A stretch of DNA of 64,000 nt, taken from contig JAGMUV010000009.1 in assembly GCA_020744425.1 (NCBI GenBank), positions 496,001-560,000 of the forward strand. Reading direction: 5' to 3'. The DNA comes from Dactylonectria macrodidyma (lineage: Eukaryota > Ascomycota > Sordariomycetes > Hypocreales > Nectriaceae). The stretch's first letter is position 1. Each line of letters opens with the position of its first letter. The notes beneath the pieces are model-generated. The model was not told the DNA's origin. It saw nothing but the letters and a program-made list of their open reading frames with translations, and searched no databases. The translations under genes and the position numbers were made by a program. Shown one piece after another: positions 12,520-23,420 of the stretch.

Positions 12520-14504
12520 TGCAGGTTCTATTGTTTTCCATTGGCGTTTAGACTTGTTTCGGTTTCAGAGGCGCCAAATAACGGGGCGTTGGGAGGACTT
12601 AAAATAGCCCGTCACACCATCACGGAATGGGCTGGGTGGGGGATGTTTAGGAAATAGGATGAGAATGTTCATTTCGCTCGGGCGCTGCAGCTAAGTGCGC
12701 GCTTTGGGGGAGCTGGTGAGGTTGACCGGCGTAAGCTCGCCCGTCTCAACCTGTCTGGATGAATTCCCTAGCTATGCAGGTCTGCTAGTGGCCCTTGATG
12801 TAGTCATGTAAAAGTGGTCGCTTTTAATATGAATATGAACTGGTTAGCGGTCTGAGGCCATGGGGTCACTCATGACACGAAAGGCGATTTCGGCCTTGAG
12901 TTGCTGAAGATGCAAGTAGGACCAGAAGCGTGCATGTTATCCGATCCAGTTACACGGTCTTGAAAGTTGCAAAGGTGCGGGATGAGATGAGGATGGCTTC
13001 AGATATCGCAAACCATAAGTATGGGAGGTTTGTCAATGCGGGAAGCCAAAGTCCCGAAAGACAAGGAAACCGTATTTGCATCCGGCGTTTCAGCGCTCGT
13101 TTAGGAAGTCCAGCTAATAATACTTCAAAAGACGACGAGAAATTTGGAGGTCATCCACTTGGCGAGATGCTTGATCCAAGGAAACGAGGCTGCCATTGGC
13201 AAATAGTTCACTTTTGAATGCACAAGCTAGCTTGCCTTTCAATTCGTGTTCTAAGAACTGTAACGGTTCTCTGTCAAGTGTGGCCCAAAATAAGTCGAAA
13301 CTTCAACCGATAGAACAGATGTGGCATGTCATGGTAGGTTGGTAATAGTGTGAAGACGCTTGAGCGACAGGTGAATGATCACTAGTGAAACGTCAAGAAG
13401 TCTTCGGTCACTAGCTAGCTTAGTGGGCCTTCTATCCCGCATATATTTCTACTACTTTCGGATTATTACTTTCATCGTTTCCCTCAAACCATAGTGACAG
13501 CAGTCTACTTTACCCATCATCACTTGGCCGAGTGGTGCCGAAGTGGAAGTCTAATCGCCCTGGTACAAGTTAGTGCCGACGTTCCGTGGGGAAAGCGGGC
13601 CGATGCGAAGCCACAATATACGACGTACGTCCAGTAGCAAGCGATTGAGGATCATGTCTGGGTAAGTTGTTTCTCTAGGCCCAGGATACCTGCAACCTTG
13701 ATGGCTCTTCATGTCTACGACTGTGTTGGGGAACAGGAGGGACAGGTTGGTTTGACCCTCAATTCGATCGGCGCATTCAAGACGTCATGCTCCGGGAGAA
13801 TTAAGACAGGGGTAGCTAGTGATAACTCAGAATCATAGCACTTCAAATAACCACCCGCCGATTTCAGGAAGGCAGTGCAAGGAAGTCGTCATTCCAAGTG
13901 TCCGCTTGGCCGGCAGCACAGCCTTGTCAAATCGAAGCAAGTTTAGTTCTAGCTTCGAACATCCGAATCCGACTTGCATAAGCGGCGTTTCCAGCTCTTG
14001 AGATTCTGGGCAATCGAGCCAGTAAATCACATAAAAGCTCGACCCAATGGCCCGGTACATGCGGAAATTAAAGGCATTTTCTAGAAGCAGGGATGTTTCA
14101 CAACTCCCCACAAAAGCCGCCCGGTAGTTGAAGGGTGCCCCTTTTGTTACGTGGGATCGACGAAATGCCGCGCGTTGGAAATAGACTGAGGGAAAAAGTA
14201 TAATAGAAAGCTAGCGCGGGTTGCCCGGATGTTATAAACCTTAACTGGTTTATGCCAGCAAAGCGTACCTCCTACTTTTAATTGCGATGAACAGATTTGC
14301 TTCAGTTTTAATAGAGTATTACGTAGAGCACCACAGGGGTGCATAGACATGAAGAGTACGGGGTATATAACTGCCCAAATCCATGTCAGGCCGCGTCAAA
14401 ATCTGGGTCACCTACCATTCCACTAGGTCATCCACTGATTTCGTTCTTAATAATCCTTTCGCTGGATTCCTTTCCTTCATTTCTTACACAGCCATTCAGT
14501 CGAT
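12520..14504. other. Long intergenic region upstream of chitinase
   Basis: About 2 kb with no supported gene. Scattered open frames of 60-95 codons have no domain and poor composition. The last 150 bp form the chitinase promoter. Confidence 0.4.
14364..14370 (+). promoter_or_regulatory. TATA box of the GH18 chitinase gene
   Basis: TATATAA, 135 bp upstream of the chitinase ATG, followed by a C/T-rich leader. Position and match are right for a core promoter. Confidence 0.55.
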
Positions 14505-16035
14505 ATGCCGCTCTCTCAATCATTTTTGGCCTCGGTAGTAGGCCTGCTAGGCTTACTAGGGGAAGCTAGCGGCGCTGCCGTGAGCTACAGCTACCCCTCG
14601 AGCCTGGTAGCATCTACCTACTTTGCTGGCTTCCATGCCAATCGCGGATTCCCCGTATCGGACATGTCATGGGACAAGTTCACCGACGTCAAATATGCCT
14701 TCGCGTATGTACCTCTTCGTCGAACGCTGGTAAAGCCAAACCACTGACTCGGGTCCTACAGCGAGACGACCCCCGACGGAAGCCTGGACCTGTCAAAGTC
14801 GGAGCCGGATCAGATCTCTGCTTTTGTCGATGCGGCCAAGGAAAATGTTTGTTGTCATGTTTGTGCCTTTGAAGCTTGAGCTGACGGTGCTATCAAGGGC
14901 GTGAAAGCGCTCATTTCGATCGGCGGCTGGACAGGGAGCAGATGGTTCTCTACCAGCTTCGGCTCAGCCAAGAACCGAACGGCCTTCGTCAACACCTGCC
15001 TCGAACTTGTCAAGGAGCACAACCTCGACGGCCTCGACTTTGAGTGAGTGTTAACGGCACTTTCCTTCATTTAAGTCATGCATTAATACTTTTTCTCTCG
15101 CAAAGCTGGGAATACCCAAACCGACAAGGCCTCGGCTGCAATGCAATCAACGAGAACGACACTGCCAACTTCCTCTCCTTCCTTGAGGAGTTGCGCGAGC
15201 ACTCAGAGGGCAAAGACCTCTATCTCACTGCTGCTGGCTCTCTGTTCCCATGGAACGATGCTTCGGGCGTCGCATCGACGGATCTCGACGGTTTTGCCAG
15301 CGTTCTCGACTACATCATGATCATGGTAGGGTCAACACGGCCTTAGTTTGCAAGGCGTACACTAACCTTTACATAGAACTACGATCTCTACGGTGCATGG
15401 TCTGCAACCGGAGGACCCAATGCCCCTCTTTCCAGGACCTGCGACTCTCGCAACAACCAGGGTGCGGGCGACGAGGCTGTGGCAAAGTGGACAGCCGCCG
15501 GTATTCCCTCGTCGCAGCTTGTTCTAGGCGTCCCTGCCTATGGCCATGGTTTCTCGGTCAACAAGACGTCCGCCTTTGGAGCTGACGGCAAGCTCAGCGA
15601 GTACCCTCCCCAGAACTCGTCGCACCGCTTCCAAGGAAGCAGTTGGGACTCAGATCCTCCCGTGGATGACTGCGGCAACGCCCAGCCTCCTGGCGGCACG
15701 TACACTTTCTGGAGCTTGATTACCGAGGCCAAGTTCCTTGATGCCAAGGGCAACCCTGCTCGTGGAATTGCCCACGCTTTCGACAACTGCAGCAAGACGG
15801 TATGTCAAGATTAACATTAGCTGGCTTTTTCCTACAAAACTAACCGTCTATATAGCCCGCCCTTTACAGCAGCTCGAGGAACATTTGGGTTTCGTACGAT
15901 GATGCGCGCTCCTTCAGAGAGAAAGGAAAATTCGTCCTCAAGAACAACCTTGGAGGGTTCGCAACGTACGAAGCTGGCGGCGATTACAACAATATCCTCA
16001 TTAATGCCATCCGCAAAGCGACTGGCTTGGACTGA
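14505..16035 (+). CDS. Secreted GH18 chitinase
   Basis: Hydrolyses beta-1,4-linked N-acetylglucosamine in chitin. Six exons (14505-14704, 14762-14846, 14898-15043, 15106-15325, 15377-15799 and 15856-16035) sum to 1254 nt, or 417 residues. The N-terminus is a signal peptide with cleavage after about residue 23 (SGA/A). The GH18 marks are in order: SIGGW strand, then the catalytic motif DGLDFDWEYP, whose last Asp is built across an intron and whose Glu is the proton donor. The substrate-assisting tyrosine region NYDLYG and the C-terminal TFWSL tryptophan follow. There is no LysM or cellulose-binding module. Length fits the single-domain class V type. It likely acts in cell-wall turnover or on other fungi or insects. 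It converges on the aldehyde dehydrogenase gene 141 bp away. Confidence 0.92.
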
Positions 16036-16176
16036 TTGCGAGAAGCAAGTTACAGTGGCCACGGGGACTCTGCCAAGAGCACATAGATCAGATGAGCGAT
16101 AATTAGATGCGTCTTTGAGCTTCTTCTTCAAATTGACCTATTGATTCATATTTGGATATCTTTACCTATTCCACTC

Positions 16177-17738
16177 TTACAAAATCAGACCCATGTTGAC
16201 GTGCACCGCCTTGGTCTGTGTATAAGCAGCGAGTCCAGCTTCTCCAAGCTCCCTTCCAATGCCACTCTGCTTCACGCCACCAAACGGAACCCGTACGTCT
16301 GAGTCGTTGGAGCTGTTGATCCAGACCATGCCGGCCTCCAGTCTTCCAGCTACGCGATGCGCGCGCTCAATGTCCCGCGTGAAGACTGCCGAGCCAAGGC
16401 CATAGGACGTGCTATTGGCGAGTCGGATAGCCTCGGCCTCGTCCTTGAAGGGCGTGATAGATACGAAGGGTCCGAAGACCTCTTCTTGGAAGATCTTCAT
16501 GTTTTCCTTGACATCGGAGAAGACGGTCGGCTCGACGTAGAATCCCTTGCCGCCCACATTCTTGTGCGCAACACCACCGGCCACCAACTTGGCGCCGTCA
16601 GTCTTTCCAGCCTCGATATAGCTCAAGATCCTCTCGTATTGCGCCTTCGTCACCTGCGGGCCTTGGAAAGTATCCTCGTCAAAGGGGTTGCCGACCTTGT
16701 GTTCGGAGACGGCCTTTTGGAAGCGCGAAACGTACTCGTCAAAGACGTCCTGCTGGACCAGAATGCGCGAGGTGGCTGTGCAGATCTGGCCCTGGTTGCT
16801 CATAATGCCGACGTGGCCCCATTTGGCTGCCTGTTCCAGGTCCGCGTCCTTGAAGACGAGTAGAGGAGACTTGCCACCTGTCTCGAGCGTAATGTTCTTC
16901 ATGGTGGCGCTGGCTGTCTTCATGACAGCTCGGCCAGTGATGGTTGAGCCAGTAAAGGCAATCTTATCGACATCTGGGTGGGACACTAGGGCATCGCCGG
17001 CCTCTCGACCATAGCCGTTAACGATGTTGATAACGCCTGGAGGGAATCCCGCTTTAGGGATCAGCGTGGCCAAGAATAAAATTGAAAGAGGAGTTTGCTC
17101 TGCCGGCTTCATGACAACCGTGTTACCACACGCCAGCGCAGGCCCCAACTTCCACGCAGCCATAGCCAAGGGATAATTCCAAGGAATAATCTGTCCACAC
17201 ACGCCCAGCGGCTGCTTGAGCGTGTAAGCAAACTTCTGAGGCGTTGTAGGAATAGTCTGACCGTGGATCTTGTCAGCCCAGCCGGCGTAGTAGCGCAGCG
17301 TCGCCACCACCTCGCCCAGGTCCTCGTCCAGGGCGACGGCGTACGGCTTGCCGTTGTCCCACGTCTCGAGCGTCGCCAGTGTCTCCTTTTCTGCCTCGAT
17401 GAGGTCCGCCAGCTTGAACATGAGGGCGCCGCGCTCCGTGTTGGAGATTTCGGCCCATGCGGGGGAGTTGAAGGCGGCGCGGGCGGCCTTTACTGCGGTG
17501 TCTACATCGGCAGGGGAGGCTGCTTCGACTGATGTGATTTCCGACTCGTCACTGGATTTAAAGTCAGTGAATTTTCTCAGAATCTTCTATTCCTTCTTTG
17601 CGGCACTCACCTGGGGTTGATGCTGGTGATCTTGGTCCCCGAGCTCGATGCGACAAACTCATTGTTAATGAAAAGACCCGTGGGCAGGGTGATTTTCCGG
17701 CCGTTGGGGGCTTCCAGGTCGACTTGGAGTTGAGACAT
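16177..17738 (-). CDS. NAD(P)+-dependent aldehyde dehydrogenase
   Basis: Oxidises an aldehyde to the carboxylic acid. Two exons (17738-17611 and 17551-16177) give 1503 nt and 500 residues, the usual length. Family marks: the oxyanion/substrate motif IPWNYPL, the cofactor-binding KPAEQTP with its Glu, the Rossmann turn FTGST, the general base in LETGGKSP, the nucleophilic Cys in GQICTATSR, and EVFGPF near the end. No targeting signal is evident and the C-terminus NMGLIL is not a peroxisomal signal. All catalytic residues are present. It is followed on the same strand by cytochrome b5, RidA and an mARC-like gene. This suggests it may oxidise an aldehyde released from a nitrogen compound (inference). 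Confidence 0.95.
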
Positions 17739-18194
17739 GATGAGATCTCTTAAAGTTTCACAGGCTGCAGTGAGTGGTAATGATGCAACTTCCCCTCATT
17801 CAACAGCGGCGCATCGCTGCTTAATATGTTGAACAATAATCAAAGTGGGACACCCATTTTCGGAATCCCGATAGGCCTCATGTCTTCCGTTCCCTTCAGA
17901 CCAGTCCAAACATGGGCATTGCTTGCTGCTTGCATATCTGCGGGAGCATCTCCACCACCTTCGCACATACTTACTCAATTGGGAAAGTATTTGGGCCATT
18001 AGGACGCTAATGCAGCTGCATCGACATGCGGACAGGGATAGCTCTTAGCATGACGCCAATCTGTTGCATGTATCGTGCGGGGTTGGATTTGGACGTCACG
18101 CCGGCATGTTGTGTCGATAAGGGGACTCGAAGGAGTAGGAGAATGAGCAATATGAGATGATTCAATTCGTATCCGACCCTGTTCTAGACTGATC
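17739..18194. other. Intergenic region between aldehyde dehydrogenase and cytochrome b5
   Basis: 456 bp. Holds the dehydrogenase promoter and the cytochrome b5 3' end. One TCCGAC hexamer at 18173-18178 matches the motif found in the mARC/reductase promoter. No gene seen. Confidence 0.4.
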
Positions 18195-18699
18195 TTACTC
18201 TTTCACTTGACCAAACGGGCTCTGAACATGGTGCCGAAGAAACACAGCCCCCAATGACAAAGCGACGACGCCCATCGCCGATATCAAGTGCGACGCGGAA
18301 ACAATGGCTCTTTGCGACGGACCCTTGGTGGTCACCTGCTGCGAGCCAAGTCAGAATAAATATTCCCTCGCGAGATGATACGTTCCCACAAAACATACCG
18401 CAGGCGTTAGGTCCAGTTCCCCAACCTTGAGCGCCTTGAGCTCTTCCATGGCCTCGGCGCTGTGTCCCACTTCGTGAAACCCTTCGCTCGCGTCTCGGCC
18501 CAGCACCTCTATCAAAATATCGTCGCCGCCACTCCATTAAATGAATTTCAGCATATTTTTCTACTTAGGGAGGAGTCTTGACTTACGGATGTTTGGGCAT
18601 GTAGTCGGTAATGTCGTAGACATGTTTGTCAATGATGATAAGGCCCCCCTTGTCCGTAGATTGCTTGGACACATCCTCGAGAGTGAATAATTGAGACAT
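18195..18699 (-). CDS. Tail-anchored cytochrome b5
   Basis: Small heme electron carrier on the cytosolic face of the ER or outer mitochondrial membrane. Three exons (18699-18587, 18531-18399 and 18338-18195) total 390 nt, or 129 residues. The heme-binding core has the diagnostic HPGG (residues 37-40), rebuilt across the first intron, and the second axial ligand His61 in EVGHSAEA. A C-terminal hydrophobic helix (about residues 95-118) followed by a basic/polar tail is the membrane anchor. The third exon begins at a NAGNAG acceptor (CAGCAG), so forms with or without one Gln are possible. It lies between the aldehyde dehydrogenase and RidA genes, and 2 kb from an mARC-like gene and 3.7 kb from a b5 reductase, its natural redox partners. 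Confidence 0.93.
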
Positions 18700-19201
18700 G
18701 ATAGAACTTGAACGAGTTGATTTAGAATTAGTGAGGGCAAAGATGCAGACCGACTTGATCCTCTCTTGGGTTTTATATCGCTAATCCAACGACTGTCAGA
18801 CCCAACCTCACCCGTTGATGTATATCCCATCCTAATCGTCTACCTCGATTGGAAAGTAAATAGACCATCCCGAGGCTCTATATGGGGCCCTGATCGCCCC
18901 ACGGGATTGTGCGTCAGTTCTCCCCGCAGTGATCCACGAGCTCGGGCTAGGGTAAGAGAGCATCGGACGCGTGCCCAGCCCTGAACATCGTCCGTCCCAG
19001 AGGTGGTGGAACCAACGCTACGGCCTGATTTGGAAAAGATATAGACAGGGTTATCAGGGTTTGTTTGGTATAATTGCGTATGAGATACGGCATAATGTAC
19101 AACTAGCGTGACTCCATAGGTCAACCCCTAAAGCTCCAAGCCTTTTAGCCGAAGAGCATATGTCGACCCCATAACATCTGATTCACCCCAGTGTCCCTTC
19201 T
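18700..19201. other. Intergenic region between cytochrome b5 and RidA
   Basis: 502 bp containing the cytochrome b5 promoter and the RidA 3' end. No gene seen. Confidence 0.4.
18771..18777 (-). promoter_or_regulatory. TATA box of cytochrome b5
   Basis: TATAAAA on the minus strand, about 75 bp upstream of the cytochrome b5 ATG. Confidence 0.5.
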
Positions 19202-19597
19202 TTAACCAATCAAGGCCTCTACTTCGATTTCCACCTGCATCCCCTCCAGCCCCAGCTTGCCAATCTGTATGCACGTCCACGTTGGTCTGTGGTTCGGAAA
19301 GATGCGCTTAAAGGTCGACGTCATGACATCAAAGCTCGAGTCCATGTCCAAGTGGTACGAGCGTATGGAATGAATGTTGTCGAATGAAAGTGACGAATCT
19401 ACCGCTTGGAGAGCCTTGAGGACATTCTCAAAGGCCGCTTCAATTTGCTTGTCCAAGTCGGGAATGATGTTGCCTTGTGCGTCCCACCCGCCCTGGCCGG
19501 ATGTCTTGACGATGTTTCCGAGCTTGACAGCTTGGGAGTAATGGTACTCTGTGGCATTGGTTTCGGTGCCGGGATAGTTGAAGAATTGAGCCGCCAT
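19202..19597 (-). CDS. RidA/YjgF/UK114-family imine/enamine deaminase
   Basis: Members hydrolyse reactive imines or enamines to the carbonyl compound and ammonia. The gene is intronless, 131 residues, the usual length. Seen in sequence: the AVKLGNIVKTSGQGG strand near residue 23, the QIEAAFENVLKAL helix at residues 51-63, the substrate-carboxylate Arg in NHRPTWTC (Arg104), and the C-terminal VEIEVEAL with Glu123. The conserved Arg argues for deaminase activity rather than a purely structural role. It is flanked on the same strand by cytochrome b5 and an mARC-like gene, a context that suggests it works on an imine from reduction of an N-hydroxylated substrate (inference). No targeting sequence is seen, so it is probably cytosolic. 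Confidence 0.92.
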   Translation of the reverse strand: MAAQFFNYPGTETNATEYHYSQAVKLGNIVKTSGQGGWDAQGNIIPDLDKQIEAAFENVLKALQAVDSSLSFDNIHSIRSYHLDMDSSFDVMTSTFKRIFPNHRPTWTCIQIGKLGLEGMQVEIEVEALIG

Positions 19598-20572
19598 GAT
19601 GACGGTCGAGGCAGGATAGATAATGCACTTGGGAGAATAACAGAAGAACTAGTAGTGGTGGTATTACTCGAAGACGTCGATAACAAAGCTTCTTCTTTAT
19701 AGGGCAGAGCAAAAACAGCCAAGAGTTTGTCGTCGCATTCTTGACTAAAACCCCTCCATCGCTCATCTAGCCAAGAAATGGGTGGTCAATCCAATTGCCT
19801 AGAACGACGTGGCACGGGTCGGGTCGATGCGGGGGATGGACCGTGGCATTACATAACAGAAGACGGCAACAAATGAGTGAATAGTGTTGACAAACGGGGT
19901 TTAAAAATGCGACCCTCGTACATGTTGACATCATGTCAGGTAAGTTTAGATTAGCCAAAATGTGAGGCAAGGGCAAATAGTTGATCAGTCTGACCCAAAT
20001 CTGACGCAATGTCCAGATGCGGATAAAAATGCGACCACCCATTCAAGTCTACAACAGTCCTTCAAAAGTCCGACCGAGACCTGTTTCGAGTTGTTGTACG
20101 GTCGCAAGTGAATGTACTCCCTCGTCGTATGTCACCAGATACTTATGCGTTTTATGCAAACCCCTCTCGTTATGCACAGCACGCTCGCGCCACTCCCACT
20201 GATGGGCGCCACGCAATAAATCCCCGACATGCTTCCGTGTTGATGAACAGGTGGCGTTGTACATCTTTGCCGGGGGGGTATCCAAGTGCATATTTCAACG
20301 TGTCACAAGCAAGTGATTCAAGATCCCAGCTTCTGTGGGTACCAGGTAGTTACCGCACGTGGGAGTCATAACGCAAATTCGACTACCAATATGTAATGCG
20401 CCGCAGAAGGATGGAATAAAGTTGAGCAACATCAAGTTTGGATCTACACATCTCGCTCTAAGGCAAACATCTAATTATATTTCTTTTCTATACATCCTCA
20501 TCACTTTTTTGTAGTGCCGAACGTAGTGAGATGTGGCCAATCTGAAAAAAGATTAGTGGAAAGAACAAAATG
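19598..20572. other. Intergenic region between RidA and mARC-like gene
   Basis: 975 bp with no supported gene. Contains the RidA promoter, a TCCGAC hexamer at 20069-20074, and the 3' end of the mARC-like gene. Confidence 0.4.
19696..19701 (-). promoter_or_regulatory. TATA box of RidA gene
   Basis: TATAAA on the minus strand, about 100 bp upstream of the RidA ATG. Confidence 0.5.
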
Positions 20573-21760
20573 TCATGAAGACAGCGTTAACTCACCAAAG
20601 ACTGTCCTTTGAGCATTCACATGAGCGACAGCGACGCCTTGGCCGACCCGAAATTTCTTATCGGCAACAGACCCGAAGCAATACCCATACCGGCCAAACA
20701 CAGGGCTATACTTAGCGCCCGCATCGACCCTCCGATCCTTGTTGAGCTTCTTCCACGCCATGCCTCGATCGTCGGTGGCCGTGGCGCCCGTGTCGTAGTC
20801 GACCGTAATGCTCTGGCAACGATAGCAATTCGCCGTGAGGGCCATCTTCAGCCCGCCGTCAAAGGCCAGCTCGCCCCAGTAGTCCTCCACGAAGGCGCCC
20901 GACGCGCCCTTGACGACAATGTTCGGTCGGAACTTGGTCACATCCATCTGGCACTGGTCCTCCAGCCGAGATGAGACTTGGTCGTTGGACTCTTCGGTGA
21001 CGACGAGGAAGTGCGCAATGTCGTTGAAGGCCAATCGTTCCGCCGGGTACGCTAGAAACGGAAAAAGCGAACGCACGCGGTGTGACAGACGTGCGCGTCT
21101 AAGACCACCGGGGCTATTCGGGGCGATGGAGCCGAGCACCGGCCGCGAGCCGTCGCCTATGAAGACGAGTCTCACCTCGCAGCCCAGACGGTCGGCGAAC
21201 CAGGTCGAGTAGTCATCGCCCAAGTCGTATGCTGAGGCTTTGCTGGTATGCAGGTTGACCTCAAGCTTCTCGCACCCGCTGGTAGAAGGCTTCAGGGGGA
21301 AAGAAATCGTGTCTGGGGTCGTGATGCCCATTGCGACGTCGAAAGCGGTCCCGCGACCCTTCCATTCCACCGATGCCAGGCCTTTATCGTAGTCGACCGA
21401 TGTGACGAAGAGCGCCATTTGCAGGTTGTAGCCGATCAGCATGGTTTCGTATCGTACGCCGTCGCCGTCACGGTGGACCTTTTGCAGGCAGAAAGTCCTG
21501 TCGCCGACGACGCCATATGGGCCAATTGGTGCTGTTTTCAGCGCGCATCCTCGAAGGCCCTTGACCGGGTACACGTAGAGCTGTGCAATTGATGGGTCAG
21601 TGATGTTGATTAGATCGGTTGCTTGGGTCTGACTTACCTGTGTGATCTTCATCTTGTCCCCGCGATGTAGCGTAGCCGACGATAAGAAAAGGTAGGCGAT
21701 GGCGCTCACTAGTGCAAAGCACAAAGCGCTGACCGCGGCCATGGTGGTAGGATCGTCCAT
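20573..21760 (-). CDS. MOSC-domain molybdoenzyme, mARC-like (amidoxime-reducing component)
   Basis: mARC proteins carry the molybdenum cofactor and reduce N-hydroxylated compounds, taking electrons from cytochrome b5. Two exons (21760-21638 and 21580-20573) flank a 57-nt intron that is a multiple of three and stop-free. Removing it restores KITQLYVYPVKGLRG, the standard start of the MOSC N-terminal barrel. Product 376 residues. Residues 8-27 form a hydrophobic anchor, as in mitochondrial or ER-anchored mARC. MOSC marks: GDRTFCL (68-73), KFRPNIVV (257-264) and the molybdenum-ligating Cys region ANCYRCQS, with Cys296 directly before ITVDYDTG. There is no C-terminal ferredoxin domain, so it must depend on external b5. 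An in-frame ATG at 21742 is an alternative start. It is divergent from the b5 reductase. Confidence 0.88.
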   Translation of the reverse strand: MDDPTTMAAVSALCFALVSAIAYLFLSSATLHRGDKMKITQVSQTQATDLINITDPSIAQLYVYPVKGLRGCALKTAPIGPYGVVGDRTFCLQKVHRDGDGVRYETMLIGYNLQMALFVTSVDYDKGLASVEWKGRGTAFDVAMGITTPDTISFPLKPSTSGCEKLEVNLHTSKASAYDLGDDYSTWFADRLGCEVRLVFIGDGSRPVLGSIAPNSPGGLRRARLSHRVRSLFPFLAYPAERLAFNDIAHFLVVTEESNDQVSSRLEDQCQMDVTKFRPNIVVKGASGAFVEDYWGELAFDGGLKMALTANCYRCQSITVDYDTGATATDDRGMAWKKLNKDRRVDAGAKYSPVFGRYGYCFGSVADKKFRVGQGVAVAHVNAQRTVFGELTLSS

Positions 21761-22406
21761 GTGAGCAGATGTGACAGACAAGAGATTGAAGCCAGACGAG
21801 ATGAATCTGCGCTGCCGTCGCGAATCGCAACTTGTTGAGAATGATAAATTCGAGACAAACAAGTCTGAGCGGGGGGTGCTTACCCGCATTTACGACGCGA
21901 TACCGGAGGTTCCAAAAAGATGTACAGATTACCGGCACTCAGACTCTCGGTTTCACTCGCCAGCCGAACAGGGTAAAGGCACCCGATGTGGAGATTCTTC
22001 TCGGAGTGACGCAATGGCTTATCGCGAGGATCTAAGCCGTATCGAGATAGCCGATTGCCCAATCTTGCCCGTCAGCACGGAGCAGCTCCCGAGATGTGGG
22101 GCCGATTTTGGCTTGAATATTGCCTAATTCAGCCACCTTCGTTTGCGCTGCCGATCGACCACGGGGGAACATGGTGCTTGAGGCTTTTCATGATTAGTAC
22201 TAAATGAGAAAATTAATTGTCCGACGTTGAGGTCCTCTATTCACTTCAATTTTATTAATACCGCCTCTGGTGTTGGAGTTATTTGTCGGACAACTCTCAG
22301 TTCCTCCGTTAACGGGCATCATAACGTGATCGTGCTGATGTAACTGGCCGGCAATTTCCCCTCCGACATTGACACAATTCATTCCGCGCTATATACAACA
22401 TCTATC
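21761..22406. promoter_or_regulatory. Divergent promoter shared by mARC-like and cytochrome b5 reductase genes
   Basis: 646 bp separate the two divergent ATGs. It contains TTGTCCGAC at 22217-22225, its inverted form TTGTCGGACAA at 22283-22293, and a third TCCGAC at 22372-22377. Paired CGG/CCG-type half-sites are typical binding sites of Zn2Cys6 regulators. That they regulate these genes is inference. Confidence 0.5.
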
Positions 22407-23420
22407 ATGTTTAACGCTTACGTCGTAGCCGTTGTGGTGGTAATAATAGGGTACTTGGTCTTCAGATTCTGTGAGTCGTCTACATCAACATTCCCACAAC
22501 TTCGGACTAACTCCTACACAGCTAAGGCTAAGGCGAGACAAAAGACTGTGTTACGCTCGGACATGTTCCAAGAGTTTGAGTTAAGGGAGAAAACTGTCCT
22601 CTCACACAACGTTGCCAGGTAACACAGCCATCCAACTCAATCTAACACGCCGCCATCAATATTAAATATATTACCGCCAGGTATCGCTTCAACCTCCCTA
22701 CGTCAGACGCAATTCTTGGACTCCCCATCGGCCAGCACATTTCTGTTGGTGCCTTCATCCGGCAGCCAGATGGCGTCGTCAAGGAAGTCGTGCGCTCGTA
22801 CACGCCCTTAACCGGCGACGAGGTCCGCGGGCACTTTGACCTCCTCATCAAGACATACCCGCAGGGCAACATTTCTCAACACTTTGCGTCCCTTCAAATT
22901 GGCCAGCCTCTTCGTGTGCGCGGACCAAAGGGCGCATTCGTGTACACGCCTAACATGGTTCGTCGATTTGGCATGATCGCCGGCGGCACAGGCATCACGC
23001 CGATGATGCAAGTGATGCGCGCCATCCACCGCGGGCGCCACAGTGGTGACAAAACAGAGGTGGATTTGATCTTTGCGAATGTCACCGCCGACGATATTCT
23101 TCTCAGAGACGACCTGGACGCCCTTGCGCTGCAGGACCCTGGGATCCGCGTCCACTACGTGCTCAACCAGGCTCCGGTGGGATGGAGGGGTGGCGTTGGC
23201 TTTGTGTCACCCGAGATGATGAAGGTAAGACTGGCCACCATTTCGTTGAACCCGCGACTAACCGTCGTAGGTGTGGTTGCCACAGCCGGCTTGCGATATT
23301 AAAATCCTGCTTTGTGGTCCGCCACCTATGGTTGCTGCCATGAAGAAGGCCGCCACCGGGCTTGGCTACGAGAAAGCGCGGCCAGTAAGCAGGCTGGGGG
23401 ACCAGGTGTTTTGCTTTTGA
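22407..23420 (+). CDS. NADH-cytochrome b5 reductase
   Basis: FAD enzyme that transfers electrons from NADH to cytochrome b5. Four exons (22407-22470, 22522-22618, 22681-23224 and 23271-23420) sum to 855 nt, or 284 residues, the normal length of membrane-bound fungal forms. Residues 4-20 are the N-terminal anchor. FAD motif RSYTPLT (92-98), the NADH-binding GGTGITPM (155-162), the CGPPPM loop (250-255) and the near-terminal GDQVFCF are all intact. It is transcribed away from the mARC-like gene from a common promoter and lies 3.7 kb from cytochrome b5. Together these supply the complete three-component N-reductive chain. A housekeeping paralogue presumably exists elsewhere in the genome. Confidence 0.94.
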
